A stretch of DNA of 64,000 nucleotides from Prorocentrum cordatum (taxonomy: Eukaryota > Sar > Dinophyceae > Prorocentrales > Prorocentraceae). The DNA lies in the NCBI GenBank assembly GCA_963575745.1, contig CAUYUJ010019356.1, positions 1 through 64,000 on the forward strand. The letters are read 5' to 3'. Under the pieces are notes generated by a model. The model had not been told where the DNA came from. It did no database searches and saw nothing but the letters and a program-made list of their open reading frames with translations. Position 1 is the first letter of the stretch. Every line of letters starts with the position of its first letter. The translations under genes and the position numbers were made by a program. Positions 19,978-31,699 of the stretch are shown in pieces.

Positions 19978-20888
19978 TGCTGCGCGTCCGACGCCCCCTT
20001 TTTAGGACGCGTCGTGTACAGCATCCCTCCATGTGTGTTCGCATTGGTCCCCTTGTCTTCGTATCACGTCGAGCCAACGCTCCGTGTCGACACCGTCCAG
20101 TTTGCCCACGCACCGGTGCTTGCCCAACTCCCATTCGACACACAGGGCCCGTCGGCGTAGGTCAGCCCCGAATACCACGACCTTGTGGTCCCCCACCGCC
20201 CTCCCGTCAAAGCCCCGAGCACGTACGTGCATCGCAGTTGTACACCACAGCGTAGTCGATGCACCGCGAGGTGTCGCATCTCGTAGGTAGGGGATTGCCC
20301 AGCCCATCGCGTACCATCACGCGTTGGCAGTGTTCCCTCGGCAGAGGTACTTCCGCCGGCACCGTGTTCCAATCCCCAACAGCCACCCAAGAAACCACCC
20401 CGTCTGCATTCGTGCAGCCACTGACAACACGCATTACATGGTCCACCTTTGCCACAGGCGCCTTCCATATATTGAACACAACCACATCCTCCACCAGCGT
20501 AGCCAGAACCTGACCATGAGCCCCAACTTCCAGCAAGTGGTGCCGCGACCGTAGAGTGCGCTTTACCAGTGTGACCACACCGCCCCGCGACCCGCAAGGG
20601 CCAGAATTACCCGGCACATGGTATGCCCGGTAACCGTTGTTGTATTTTGTATGCCGTATTGCAAAACGACCGTACCGTAGAACAAGCAAGTCCCACCTCC
20701 TGCAGGCAAATGACGTCCACCCCGTCGTTGTACGCCATCAGCGCCGCCTGCCATGCCCCAGCCTCGCTCCGAACATTGCAGGACCACATTGTGTAAGGTA
20801 GTGGCCGCTGGGGATTCGGGGCCGGTGCCGCGTCCTCCCAGCTCTCCGCGTCCGCGTCGCTCGCCGTGCTGCCTCGGAGACAGTGCAA
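19978..20888 (-). pseudogene. Element C: endonuclease domain in three frames
   Basis: Minus-strand motifs in order: MWSCNVRSEAGAWQAALMAY and VDVICLQEVG (about 20,800-20,700), the N-terminal Asn and the Gln-Glu pair of the exonuclease/endonuclease/phosphatase fold. In the next frame come YNNGYRAYHVPGNSGPCGSR, VSWVAVGDWNTVPAEVP (about 20,400-20,350, Gly-Asp-x-Asn) and CIDYAVVYN (about 20,260-20,235). In the third frame VGDHKVVVFGADLRRR (about 20,195-20,150) gives the terminal Asp-His. All key residues are kept, so this was a functional endonuclease before two frameshifts split it. Confidence 0.8.
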
Positions 20889-22180
20889 GTGATGCGGGCG
20901 CGCTCCAGGAGCACCCCGCCTGCCCCGTCAGCGTGCCCGGGCGTCGGGGTGCCTTTCCGCTCGGAGACGTTTCTGCTTCGCCTCCCACCTGTGGTGAGCC
21001 GCCGTTTGGTCCTGCTAAGCGTAGGCCCGACCGCGCACCTCCTCCATGTGTCGTTTCCTGCTCGTCTGCCGTTCCACTTCTGTGGTCCGCGGGAGCCACT
21101 TGCCGCACTCCAGGCACTTCCTCTCCATGAGGTGCGCTGGGATAGGCATTTCCGCCGGCCGCTCTGGCCCCAGGGAGGCTCGAATCTCATCTTCCGACCG
21201 TGGTACGTACACAGCGGTGCGCTGACGGAAATGGAACTGTACCGCTGGCACTCCTGGGTGCGCTCGCGCAAGGTGTTTGCGCCGTTTCTTGATCACCGCC
21301 TGCTGGCTGTTGGTCCTCGAATCCGCCGCGTAGCCGAACAGCACAGGCGCCGGGCCACCGTTCGGGTCAGGGACAAGATCTGGGCATACCCACCGTCGTT
21401 GCTTTCCGTCGCCGTGGTGTGAGTCAAGCCTTGTTTCCTGCGCCATCTCTCATGGTTCGTGAACTTCCGCGCCGGCTCCGAAGGATCTGGGCCCAGTGAG
21501 TCCTGTGCCATGTCTGCTGCGACGCTGGCGTCGTCCAGCACAGCCGCGCGAGTCGTTGCAACCGACGCCGGCCCCTTCTGCGACTTCCTCCGGCCTACAG
21601 AAGCCACAGCAGGCGCAGACTCCACTGGCCCAGGCGGCGTCTTGGCACGCAGTCGTGTTCTCGCCCGCCCGGCTGCAGTGGAAGCGGCGGTCTCAGCAAC
21701 CCAGCTGTAGAGGCTTGCGGGCCCTCTCCTGCACCCGCCGTCCCCTCTTGCTGCCCCCAGCCCGCCGCAGACGAGGCCCTTCCCACCATCGCTCTGCACA
21801 CTGCCGTCGTCGTCTCGTCGTACCTGCGTGCCGCTGTCGTCGCAAATGCCACCACAGGCGTCGTGCCGCTGCACCTGCAAACCGTCGTCGTCACTAGATT
21901 GTTCCCAGATCCACCCGTCGAGTCCCTGGTCGTTGGCACATCCGTGTAGTCGTGCTGGTGGGACGTCTGCCGTTGGAAGGTCGGCCCACTCCATTGGCCA
22001 ATCAAACTGGCCTGCCTGTCGTTTGAACGTGGTGTAGTGCCCGTCCTTCAGCAGAAGTGGCACTGGTGGTAGACTACACGCCTTGTTCCGCTTCTTGAGT
22101 AGACCCGGCACGTCAGTTGGAGAGATCACCAAACGTTTGATCCCTTCGATTCGTGCCAGCTCTGGAGTACAATAACTCAA
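20889..22180 (-). pseudogene. Element C: N-terminal region with Cys/His clusters
   Basis: The outer part (22,180-21,450) is Gly/Asp/Ala-rich and low complexity in one frame. The inner part (21,446-21,015) includes RRWVCPDLVP, a basic KKRRKHLARAHPG and KCLECGKWLPRTTEVERQTS followed by RKRH (about 21,120-21,050), which looks like a C2H2- or C2HC-type zinc finger. Some LINE lineages carry such fingers before the endonuclease, probably for nucleic-acid binding. The 5' limit of the element is not clear, and no ATG can be chosen with confidence. Confidence 0.5.
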
Positions 22181-22194
22181 TGCTTGTGGTCTAC

Positions 22195-23160
22195 GCTGAC
22201 AAACTTTTTTGGGGTCTCAGGCGAAAGTCCCATGATGAGAACGTACCGGCCCGAACCCGAGTCATTGTTGAACGCGTCTGCGACGAATGTGCGCGGCGCT
22301 CAGGCGAATGCCAGATTTCGAAAATGACCGGCTCTGCATCCGTGCAACACTTGGAATTTATTTGTTTTAGAAGCTTACGTGGTGAGGAAATCTCGAGCGA
22401 AACGCCTGGCCCGGTGCGTCACGGGGGGCTGTTCAGAAGGAAGCGGATGGGGGAGGAGCAGGAGGAGGGGGAGGAGGAGGAGGAGGAGGAAGACGAGGAA
22501 GACGAGGAGGAGGAGCTGAAGGAGGAGCTGAAGGAGGAGGATCGGCATCTGCACCTGGTGGCCGGAGGCACACGGAGAAGTGGGAGGGTTGAGCCTCGGG
22601 GAAGGTGGGTGCGGCTCAGCCGATCCCAGGAAGTAAGACCTGTCTGGAGCCAGGGCCACCTCCCAGAACCATCAAAATCCCCGAGTGCGACGTAGGTCGT
22701 GCGCGGCCGCCAGACATTCAGAGGAGCATGAAGTATTGGTATTGATAGTTTTCAAAAGTTCCAGGTTTTCCCGTCCTTCCGCGCGGGCTCCAGGGACAAT
22801 GGTCGAGCGCATTCTGTCGCGCCGGTTCTTTGCGTGATGCGCGCGGTGCATTTTCGCGCATCGGAGCGCCCTCGGAGATTCCAAGCTGCATTCTGTTTTG
22901 GGGAGTTCGCGAGTCGCAGCTGCCGTGGCCCGATTTTCGAGGTATCCACTTCGAGTTCTGTTCGCGGGCGCAGGGCGCGGCGCGCGCTGCGCCAAATCGC
23001 ACGCGGCGCGGCGCGTGAATCAGCAGGTCGCGCCCGTCAGAGCGCCCGGAAATATTTCCTTATAGAATAATGTTTCAAACATGCACGGCCGTGTTTTTTG
23101 TAGCAAAAGCGGTTCAGGAATTTTTCAAGAAGGAGTCCATACATTTTTCCATGAAGCAGC
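22195..23160. other. No recognisable gene; GA-rich patch
   Basis: 22,435-22,545 is a GGA/GAAGAC purine tract. The remainder is GC-rich text with many GCGC and CGCG steps; open frames are short and have no domain signal. Confidence 0.7.
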
Positions 23161-24320
23161 TCTGAGGGGTGGAATGCGCCCGCCGCACAGGACATCACAA
23201 TAATTCTGAAACCCTGAAATTTTCAATATATATTCCGGAATTTTTCAAAATGGATTCCGGGATGTTCCAAAACCGATCCCAGGATTTGCCCAAAAGTATG
23301 CCGGACATGTTCAAAAACGTTCGTGGATGTTCTCAAGTCTACCTTCGGAGAATTTTCCAAAGTCGCGCGTGATTTGCCATACCAGGTCTCTGGAAATCCT
23401 CGAAGGCGCGCAGCCCGCGGCGGCGGGCGACGGGGCAGTGCGCCACCGTCCCCCCCGCGCTCGGCAACGAGACGGGGGATTAGCAAGTGCCAAGTAGCCC
23501 CCCACGGGCGACTACTCAATTGCGAATGGGTGATCGACTAGTGGCGTCAGGCAGAGTAGACACTATTCGACACAAGGTGTACCCCGCGCGAAGGTTGTTG
23601 GAAATTCCAAAATTCCCAGAACGCAGCAATAACACATTGTGTAAATATATTATTCTCCTCCTACACATTCGCACTTGTCGTGCACAGCGCATATATGGCC
23701 CGTCGCGCGGCGAAGCTGGATGCCTTGTGACAGGTTTGCGCCGCGTCGGCGCGTTAGCGACGCCAGTGCGGGCGGGCGTTCGAGGTTGAAGACCACCAGC
23801 GGCCTGAGTTCGGCATTACAGGACGGATTCTGCGTTCGGAAGCAGCAACTGTTCAAGGTTGGACGATCCAGGTGGTGTCATACGACAGCGCCGATTTCTC
23901 CGCGACGCGACCCTGCCGTAAGCGGATCCCCGCAGGTAAGAGCGACGGGCAGTAGTCCAGAGGGACGGGGGGAGGGCGGGAAGGACGGCGGAAAAAGATC
24001 ACGTTTGGTGCGAAGGGAAGGGTGGTGGATCAGGTAGCCAGCGACGCCCGTGCAGCAAAGTGAGAGGGAACGACAAGAGCGGTCTTGGGGAGGGACGGGA
24101 GATTGCGAACAGAAGGAAGGAACACGAGGAAACGTCAACATCGAGGCGTTTGCGAGAGGAGTATGGTCGGAGCGGGCCAGCGAAAACGAATATGCAACGA
24201 GCGCAGGTTTCTGCAAGTCGTCCCACAACAAGAAAATCCTGCATGATGACTCCTCCCTAAGTCGTCCCACGCGTCGTCCATCACAGCATCCGCCTCCAGA
24301 CTAGAGCAGCAGCTGGCACC
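23160..24320. other. No recognisable gene; degenerate TTTTCAAA-rich patch
   Basis: 23,215-23,365 repeats steps such as GGAATTTTTCAAAATGGATTC, GGGATGTTCC and GGACATGTTC at 20-30 base spacing. The style resembles the GGATTCC repeat at 31.7-33.5 kb. The rest has no coding trace. Confidence 0.55.
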
Positions 24321-25200
24321 GATGTTCGGAGCCAGCGCTGCGGAGTGCTCCCGCGGTGGCTTGCCTATCGGGCCGGCTCCGGAACGGCAGGTGCTGTCTG
24401 GCGCCTGCGATGACATCCCCGAGGCCGCGTTCTACATGATTGGCGGCATGTCGGACGTCAGGGAAAAGGCAGAGCCCGCGCTGTCACACCCCACTGCTTC
24501 TTTCCAGCGCTGGCTCCTGCTGCTGCCTCTTGTCTGCTACTGCCCTGTTGCTTCTCCTCTGCCCTCTGCCTGCCTTGCGTGCCCCTCCCCCGTCCCTGGT
24601 TCCTGGCTTCCGAAGCGTGGGCCCCGCACTGAGTTTGTGCACTGTGGATGTGCAAGCTGGGTGGTGGAAGCAGTGTGGTGCAACGGATGCGGTGCGCCCA
24701 CGGGTGGCCACCAGGTGGAAGTACAGCGATGCTGGCCAGCGCACGGGGCGCCCACGAGGCGCCCTCGGCCGGCTGCCAGGCGAAAGCCCTGGAAAGCACA
24801 GCAGGCGCCTGACGGGCGGCCACGGGCGGCGACTGGGCGAAGACCCGGAACCGCCAGCCAGCTCGCGTGGCGCCCACGAGGCTCGCCCTCGGGCGGCCAC
24901 GGGCGGTGACCGGGCAAAGCAGTCCAGGACCGAATGCCAATCCTTTCGAGACGAAGTCGAGCCCCGAAGGGCAAGTGCTGTCTGGAGAAGACAATCGGAG
25001 GTCCACGCGAATTTCTTGGGTCGGCGCTGGACCTCCCTTCCCCGCACACCTGGTGGTGCATCTGGCGCTGCCCTCGGCGCGCCCTGCGCGCTGGGGAGGT
25101 TGTATGGGGTGGGGGGCGTGCGCCGACCAAAGCAAGTCGCGTGGACTTCCGAAAGTTGATATCCATCTAGTCTAACCTTCCCCTGCTTCTGGCGTTGACT
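24320..25200 (+). other. Possible 5' scrap of a retroelement and GC-rich direct repeats
   Basis: In one plus frame HCGCASWVVEAVWCNGCGAP (about 24,640-24,700) has Cys pairs spaced somewhat like the N-terminal finger of the retroelements here, but nothing else supports it. Around it a GGCGGCCACGGGCGG block recurs near 24,815 and 24,892, spaced about 77 bases. Open frames on both strands are long only because of GC bias. Confidence 0.25.
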
Positions 25201-25239
25201 TCTGCTGCCTCTCGGATGCTGCCGCTCCATTTGCCTTGT

Positions 25240-25580
25240 CTTCTCCTCTGCCCTCTCACTGCCTCTGCCTCAGTGCCTCCGCCCCCTGTTCCCTGTCTCT
25301 GTCACTGCTCCTGCCTCCCGTTCCTGTTCTGGTTCCCGCTCCCGCTCCTCTCCCATTTCTACCCCTTCGCTCGTCCAGCGCCTCCGGTCTCCGATGCCGT
25401 CTCGTCCTTGCACCACCCCCCCGTCCCGGATCCCGCCTCGCCCCCCCTCCCCTCTCCGCCCCCCTCCGCCCCGCCTCCCCCTCCCCTTCCGCCTCCCCCC
25501 TTCTCCCATCTTCCCCCATCCGTCCCCTCCGTCCCCCCTCTCCCCCTCCCCCTTCCCCCGGCCGCCGGCAGGCGGCCAAG
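25240..25580. repeat. CT/CCCT-rich pyrimidine tract
   Basis: About 340 bases of mostly C and T on the plus strand (CCTCCCC, CTCCGCC steps). The Pro/Ser frames on one strand and Gly/Arg/Glu frames on the other reflect composition. The following 25,580-26,840 shows no recognisable gene. Confidence 0.8.
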
Positions 25581-26843
25581 CTCGCGGCCATGGCCGCCAA
25601 GTGAGATCCGAGGCTCGCGAGGGTGCTGAGCTGCGCGGGCGCCGGCGCGGCGTGCACCGTGCGGGCTGCGAGCGTCCAGGCCTCCCGAGTGGGGTCTGGG
25701 TATGGGCGGTTACCGTTTCGAGTAGGAGATCGACCACAGACCTGATCTACCCCAGCGTTGTTTTTGTCTACGGTGCATTTTGCGTATTTTGTTTTAGATT
25801 GGACGGAAAGCCTAATTGTGGGGTGAAACGATCATGTAGTCGATCTCTGACTCGACAAGTGGGGTCCGAGTATCGGCGCTTGACGTTGAGTATGCATCGC
25901 CGATGCGGCTCGATGTGGAGCCCGATCTTCTCCACGCCGACGGCGCCGATGTATCGGCGATGCATCTGCGATGCGAGGCGATCCTCCGACCCCAGCTCTA
26001 CTCGGATCCCATACGGGAGGCCTCCCGGGCGCGGGGGGCTGTCGATGCGAAGAGTACCAGGGTTTCGCGGTCGGACGCGAGGCGGCCGTTCTATCGGTTC
26101 CGGCGCGCGCATGCTGCCCGGCATCGCGCAGGACTTTCATCATAGATTGCTAGCAGCCCGCAGTGGCGCGCGCTGAAAAGCGGCCTCGGGCTTCCGCTGC
26201 GTCCTCATCCTCCTTGGCTCTGCCGTCCTCTTCCTTCCCTCCGTTTTTGATGCCATCGGGGGGCCCTTGGGCGCCCCGATTGGATGGCGCTCGGGAAACC
26301 GTGCAGGATGGTGCCTGGGAGAAATCGTCGCCATGATCGAATTGCTGGCTGATCTGAGGGGGGCCCTGACGTCTGAGCGTCGTCAAGACAACGCGACGAA
26401 CGCATCTGGCTCGTCAGGAGCTCTGAGACCCTCACGGGTCGATCTGGCTTGGTCAAATGCGTGTAGAATCGGTTCAGGAATCATGTGCGTGTTCTTAACG
26501 AATTGTCTTGAGCGACTGTGTGATTCGGTCACGGCGTCGTGTATTCTATCATTTTGTCTTTCATTTTCGCTTTCTGGTGCTGCACCTGGTGCCTGGTGGC
26601 GACTCGTATCCTGTGGACGAGATGAACGAATGGTTTCATGGTCCCTTCTCGAGTCGGCTGCGTGACACTTGAATTTTGCTTTTAAGGCCGGAACGGTCTT
26701 CGGGAACCGTTCTCGAGATCTTCGATCAGGCTCAAGGTTTAGGTTTAGCATAAGGGATCAAGCGTAAGCGTAAGCTGTAGCATACACGTACGCGCACGCG
26801 CGCCCGCAGGCTTGCCCGTTGGCCGCGCCCAGTTTTGCCCGCG

Positions 26844-27600
26844 ATGATTTACGCATCCGAGATCCGCCAAATCATGATAGAGTTCAACGGTTTGAAGGAG
26901 GAGCTGACTCAGGACATCATGGACCAAGTCGGCTAGCTGATCGAGGAAAGGATAAACAATAGGCAGAAGAAGCACGAGGAGGACGTCACCCGCAAGCTCG
27001 AGGCCTTGCAGGCGCGCGTGGACGCTTGGGAGGGCGTGGGACACGGCTTGGACGATGCTGGAGACCTGGGTAATGCAGCAAAGCGTGCGCGTTCTGAACA
27101 TCGCCGGCCTGCCGCTGGCGCTCACGAGACGGGGCCTGTGGTGATCCTCGCCGGCCTCCCCACGAACTCACGGAAGAAGAATATCGAGGACTTGTTGAAA
27201 AAGGAATATTTGGGAACAAAATGTACGCGTTTGCATTCAACTTGCGCTCCACCGTGGCTATGGTCAGGGCTCCTTCGAACTAGGCCGTTTTCGACTTCAT
27301 CGCTGTTTGGAAGAGCAAGGACATCAAGTTCAACGGCACCACCATCCGCGCGAAAATTGGCAAGCTTCCGGAGCAGCGGAAGTCCAATCCGATGGTGGTC
27401 TCCATGGCCGCGCGGTTCCAGAGCAGATTTTTTCGACAAGCGGGTATTTGCTGCATTTAAAATGGGTAGTTCGTGGATTGAGGAATGGGAGGTGGTGAAG
27501 TGGGAGATGGTGGAAGAGGAGAAGAATGTTTGGGACGACGCTGACATCCAGAACGCAGGTGTTGGGGCGATTTGGGGAATTGGCGTGCGCATCGAGAAGC
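26844..27600 (+). pseudogene. Element E: N-terminal coiled coil and RRM-like segment
   Basis: From the ATG at 26,844 one frame reads MIYASEIRQIMIEFNGLKEE to an in-frame TAG at 26,934-26,936, then ERINNRQKKHEEDVTRKLEA and LQARVDAWEGV, a coiled coil. It continues to GPVVILAGLPTNSRKKNIED (27,135-27,200), which looks like the first strand and helix of an RRM-like fold. In another frame MYAFAFNLRSTVAMVRAP, then WKSKDIKFNGTTIRAKIGKL (27,220-27,370), would be the later strands. RRM-like domains occur in the first protein region of many LINEs and bind the element RNA. The RRM call is by position and pattern only. Confidence 0.5.
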
Positions 27601-28360
27601 CGATGGTGCGGTACACGTTAGCACGTGGAACTTGGCGGGGATACGGGAATAAGGTTTTTGACATTTTCTTTGAGCAGGTATCCGGCCGCTACCCGTGGGA
27701 CATCATTTGTTTGCAAGAGGGTTTGGCACATTAATGGTATCGAGCAGGAGTCTCACCATCTTACACTGGGAATTTCACGCGGCTGGCAGTCATCGTCAAC
27801 GAGCGGTGGCGCGACGAAGCTAACGGTATCCAATTCGCTGGGGATGGACAGCGGCGGGTCGCAGTGCGCTTCGGGGGGGCGCTGGTTGACAATCTCGGTG
27901 CATTTACCGCGTTGCTTTCGTTCTTTACCGGCCCAAAGTTTCTCGAGCACGCCGGCGGAAATCGCGGACCTCAGCCAGCAACGCAGGGGCAATGAGATCA
28001 TTGCCGGCATGGGCGCGAGCAGTTGCATGCATCGCATTGTAGATTTTTGCCGCGCGGGCGATCGGCCCCCCGGGCAAGGAGGGGCACCGCGCGCCCAGGA
28101 TCTCGATCGCGCAGGACAGCTCCATCAATTTGTCTCCGAGCACGGCCGCTACCTCTGCAGCGCGTTCTCCAGCGCTCGTAGCATCCACTTCGCAATCCGC
28201 GCGAAGTGGAATGTTGAGGGTCTCCGGAACAGGGGCATATTCAAGTCGCTTTTATCGCTGTGTCGACGGTGGCTTGCAACGGCGACGTGCACGTTGATCA
28301 ATGCATGGGTTTGTCCCCGGATCACAAGATGGCGTTTGCGGAGCTCAGGGCGGACTGCGA
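27601..28360 (+). pseudogene. Element E: endonuclease domain, frameshifted
   Basis: LARGTWRGYGNKVFDIFF and PWDIICLQEGLAH (27,619-27,734) match the first strand and the Gln-Glu metal ligand of a LINE endonuclease. In another frame FTRLAVIVNERWRDEANGIQ then FAGDGQRRVAVRFGG (about 27,773-27,880) match the next strands. MGLSPDHKMAFAELRADCE (about 28,303-28,360) resembles the terminal Asp-His block. The Gly-Asp-x-Asn block between them is not recognised. Assigned by motif order; inactive because of frame changes and missing residues. Confidence 0.55.
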
Positions 28361-29229
28361 GGCGGCCCCCAAGGGCACGTTGGCGCCTCGCAACCGTGGA
28401 CGGGCTCCAGTCGAAGCATTTGGATTGCTCTGCCAATCGATAGACGGGGGGATTTCGCGCAAGACCATGGCCGGCAGCGGCGCCGCCGAAAGGGCGAGTA
28501 TACGCAACGATTGCTCGACGGGCATTCCATGGCATCGGCATCTGAACATCGGTCACTGAACGGACAAATCAATCGACGCCGCCGGCGCCAGAGGCGCGAA
28601 CGCGCCGGAATCCATAGAGGAGGCGGCCCGCGCAGGCCGCGCGCCTCAGGATTCCCGGAGGAGCGCGACAGTGAACTGGAGCTCTGCGTTCGGCTTTTCG
28701 GGCCTGGCCTCGGCCATGCGCGACTATTGCAGCGCCGCCCAGCACGCGGGCGACGCGGGCAAGATTGCGGCGCGTCTTGAAAATCAGAGGTGGGTGAATG
28801 CCTGGGCGGATCTTCGGATAGACGCGGTGTCCTGGCGGGTCTCCGAAGCGCGGCCGTGCGAGGCCACTGGGAAGTTGAAGCCAGGCAAGCAAATCCAGCC
28901 TGGACGGATGCGCGGCAGATGCGTGCGAGCGCGCGCCTCTGCAGGTAGTCGCATCCTCGGCCGTGTACTTCGCGAGCACCTTCGCATCGTCGTGCTATCC
29001 AGTGGAGTGGATGCACGTGGTGGTCATGCTAATTTCCAAGATCTGCATTGCGGCATCTCTGAACAGTTTGGGCGGTGTTTCTTGCTTGTGCAATGCGTGG
29101 AACTTGGCTGGGCATCTATGGGTGCAAATGTTGCCGCCGTAGAAGTCCGAATCTCGCGGCGGGTTCTGCGCCTGGGAGCCATGCCGCACAAGGGGCGCAT
29201 GCTCGCCACTGCGCAGCCGAGCTGAGCCG
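28361..29229 (+). other. Element E: unresolved interval between endonuclease and RT
   Basis: About 870 bases lying where the EN-RT linker should be. Several open frames exist on both strands, but none shows a pattern I can assign. It could be heavily decayed linker or inserted sequence. Confidence 0.4.
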
Positions 29230-29690
29230 GGAATGGAGGAAAAGCGCGCGCGTTGCGCCATTCGAACTGGCGAAGGCTTTTGACGACGCGTTGCATTTCA
29301 TTGTTCTTCGAGCTCTGAGTTGACTGGGCGCCTCGCTCCAGTGCCTGGCGCTCTTGAGCTCGATGCTGCGCTGAATGCAGAGATCCCCCGCCCCCTGGGC
29401 CACGTGGCCGGGCAAGCCGTGCGCCTGGGAAGGGGCCTCCCGCCAGGCGTTCCGGAGTCACCTTTGCCGTTCGCACTCGTGACAGAGATGGTCTTCAGAC
29501 CGTCGCCGAGGAAGTGGAGAGGGAATGGGAAAGGTCGGGTCGTCGATGATTTTGGGCTCGCGGCGGTGGCCTCTGCGGACGACACTCTGCTCGTGGGGCC
29601 GTCGCTCCGAGAGGTTCTTGCTGGAGGATATGCTCGATGCGTTCGCGTTGGTCGGCCTTGAGCTCGGCGCGGAGGAAACGCGCTGGAGCT
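29230..29690 (+). pseudogene. Element E: reverse transcriptase core
   Basis: VAPFELAKAFDDALHFIVLR (about 29,252-29,312) carries the first catalytic Asp. In the next frame RLGRGLPPGVPESPLPFALV then TEMVF (about 29,420-29,494) matches the QGxPLSP block with Gln changed to Pro, and AVASADDTLLVGPSL (about 29,561-29,605) is the ADD active-site motif. Then, in another frame, MLDAFALVGLELGAEETRWS (29,631-29,690). Spacing and order are right for RT; only motifs 3 to 6 are visible. Confidence 0.75.
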
Positions 29691-30265
29691 CGCGGTCGCG
29701 GGCGCCGCTGCTGACTTCACGCGCATATCTGTCGCTGCGACGGAGAGATGCGTTTGCCGCTCAACATCTGACCCCCCCCCCCCCCCCCTTGGCATGGCAG
29801 GCAGAAGCTTGGTATCCCGCGACGGCCCAGGCGCGGGCCCTTGATACATGGGCAATGCGCAAATGAGCTGCCGTGGCAAACGTCCGCCGGGCGCCGAATG
29901 AGGATATCGGTTCCTACTGGAGGCGGATGCGTCGTCGTGGCCAACGACCCCTGGAACAGTGCGGCGGCGCAGCAGGCCGGATGAGACGGTTGCGAGCGCG
30001 CAGATCCGCAGGTCACTTCGCACGCGCGAGTGGCATCTGTTGCGTCGCTCTCCGGGCGCGGCCTCTCGCGGGATGGAGGTGACGGCAGGCGCGGCTTTGC
30101 AGCCGGCATGGCGGGGCCCCCCGGCCAGATTCAAGGCTCGACGGTGGGAGTCGCAATTGACCAGTGCTTACGGAGAGGCCGAATGCGAGGACCCATGAAG
30201 CAATGCTGGAGGGATGGCGCTCGCTCAAGACAGCCATCTGACGAAGCTCTGAAGCGGCTTTCGCC
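29691..30265 (+). pseudogene. Element E: C-terminal region after RT
   Basis: In successive frames ANVRRAPNEDIGSYWRRMRR (about 29,873-29,935), RRSAGHFARASGICC followed by VALRARPLAGWR (about 30,000-30,080) and RFKARRWESQLTSAYGE (about 30,130-30,180) resemble the region after the RT thumb in one dinoflagellate LINE group (basic, Trp-rich, an Arg-x-Ala-Gly-His-x-Ala-Arg block). A poly-C run at about 29,767-29,785 interrupts the start. Function unknown. Confidence 0.5.
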
Positions 30266-30980
30266 GATGCTTGAATGTTCAGGTTTTTGTCTCCCGTTCC
30301 CCTTGCTCTGCTTCTGCCTTCGCTCCCCCCTTCTTGTCCGTCTGCTGTGATGCCTCCTCTCTCGCTCGCGTTCCTGCCTCCTCCTTGCTGTTTTCTTGCT
30401 CGTTTTTCTTTGTTCCTTCCTCCGTCCCTCCTCGCCGTCTGGTTCCTCTTCCTGCCGCTGCTGCTGCTGTCGCGCATTGCGCTGTTCCTTGGCGACATGT
30501 GTCGGGACTTGCGCAGAGCAGTTTATAGTCGGTCGCGTGGCGTTCGGAGTTCCCCCCCCAGTGGGGTCACCATAACAGCTGAACAGAAAAGAGCACCTTC
30601 GATCAGGGTTCGAACTCGCCGAACTTGTACCCGTCGCTTCCCAGCGCCTTTACCCTCCGCCTCTGGCCCAGCGTTGGATCTTCGTGGCGCCCTATCACGC
30701 TTCGCATATCAACGCAAACGAACGCGAGTGCAATCGCATTCGAACAACCCGAACCAATGTAGAACAACCGTGTTGATCGAACACCCGTGGGAAACAACAT
30801 CAACGTAACACAAACCAGTGCCTTTGTGATTTGGCGATGCGATCAGCTGAGCAATGTGCGATGCAAATGGACGTCATTGCCGTGACGTTCATGACCAGGA
30901 TTGCGTTGGCATCTGCCCGCTCTCCCCGCTCGTTGAAATAGTTGCGATCTAAGTTTAAGATTCGTGTAGTGTGTCAGCGG

Positions 30981-31021
<41 letters not shown>

Positions 31022-31690
31022 ATCCCCCTTTCAGTTTCATTCAGTATCATGTTGTGTATCTGTCTGTCTGTCTGGCCGCCGTCCATCTGTCCGTCTGTTT
31101 GTGTGTCGGTCAGTCTGCCTGTCTTGTCTGTTTTCCGCTGTCTTTGTTGATTCCTCCTTCTCTGTCTCTATCTCTCCCATCGCATCTCTTGTTGTTATTT
31201 CTCTTTCTTCTAGTCGTCTCTCACTGTGCAATCCAGATATCTATGTATCGTTTTGTTTCTTATTTGTTGTCTTCCGGTATCTTTCACGCACGCGTTCTCA
31301 TATCGATGCGACCATGGCCACCCCTGCATCCGCGATCAATTCGGTCAGCGATGCCTCCCCCCCTCGTGAACGCCACCGGGAAGGCGGCCGCCCTACCGTA
31401 TTGCCTCTCTGAATCGCCGCAGTGAGTTTCTCGAGGGGAGCGGGGGCGGCCGTTGCAGCCCCGCCGAAACACCGCGCCGCGCCCTCCTTCCGCGAGCAGG
31501 CCTGCAGGGGGAAACCACGTGAAGGAACCACGGCAGCAGGCTTCTGTGTATAGAGAGCTCGGGGGGGGATTCGCCGTTCCCTTCGACCGTCAAAAACCGA
31601 TTTCTGATGAAAAGCCGGTCCCCCGGGAAGGGCTCGAGGCCCTGCGGGGGCTTCCGTCGTAAGCAGTCACGACGGGTCGGGGAGCTGGGG
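30266..31690. other. No recognisable gene; CT-rich and CTGT-rich tracts
   Basis: 30,280-30,500 is pyrimidine-rich, 30,983-31,019 is a pure TC dinucleotide run and 31,056-31,130 repeats TGTCTGTC. Open frames here are Ser/Leu/Cys/Phe runs. 31,300-31,690 is GC-rich with no domain signal. Confidence 0.75.
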
Positions 31691-31699
31691 GTGATGCCG

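Larger units (their letters stand above)
17255..22180 (-). mobile_element. Non-LTR retroelement C, a different lineage, decayed
   Basis: Read on the minus strand from about 22,180: N-terminal region with Cys/His clusters, endonuclease, linker, reverse transcriptase, RNase H-like start, CCHC knuckle and 3' tail. The motif text differs from elements A and B, for example YVDD in place of HIDD and CPWC in the knuckle, so this is a separate LINE lineage. All three frames are used; no domain is intact. No spliced-leader relic is visible near 22,180. Confidence 0.8.
26844..30265 (+). mobile_element. Non-LTR retroelement E, third lineage, decayed
   Basis: Plus-strand order: coiled coil, RRM-like segment, endonuclease, poorly preserved linker, reverse transcriptase, and a C-terminal region typical of another dinoflagellate LINE group without an RNase H trace. 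Frames change repeatedly, with in-frame stops. Upstream of the ATG at 26,844 there is no spliced-leader relic. Downstream the sequence turns pyrimidine-rich. Confidence 0.75.

Noticed and set aside
26728-26736. GGCTCAAG upstream of element E as a spliced-leader relic
   Set aside because: Only the last eight bases match; the preceding CCATTTT is absent, so chance is likely.
26734-26750. GGTTTAGGTTTAG as a telomere-like repeat
   Set aside because: Only two units, and not the TTTAGGG register.
27925-28556. Minus-strand helical frames as genes
   Set aside because: They lie opposite the decayed plus-strand endonuclease of element E and show no recognisable family pattern.
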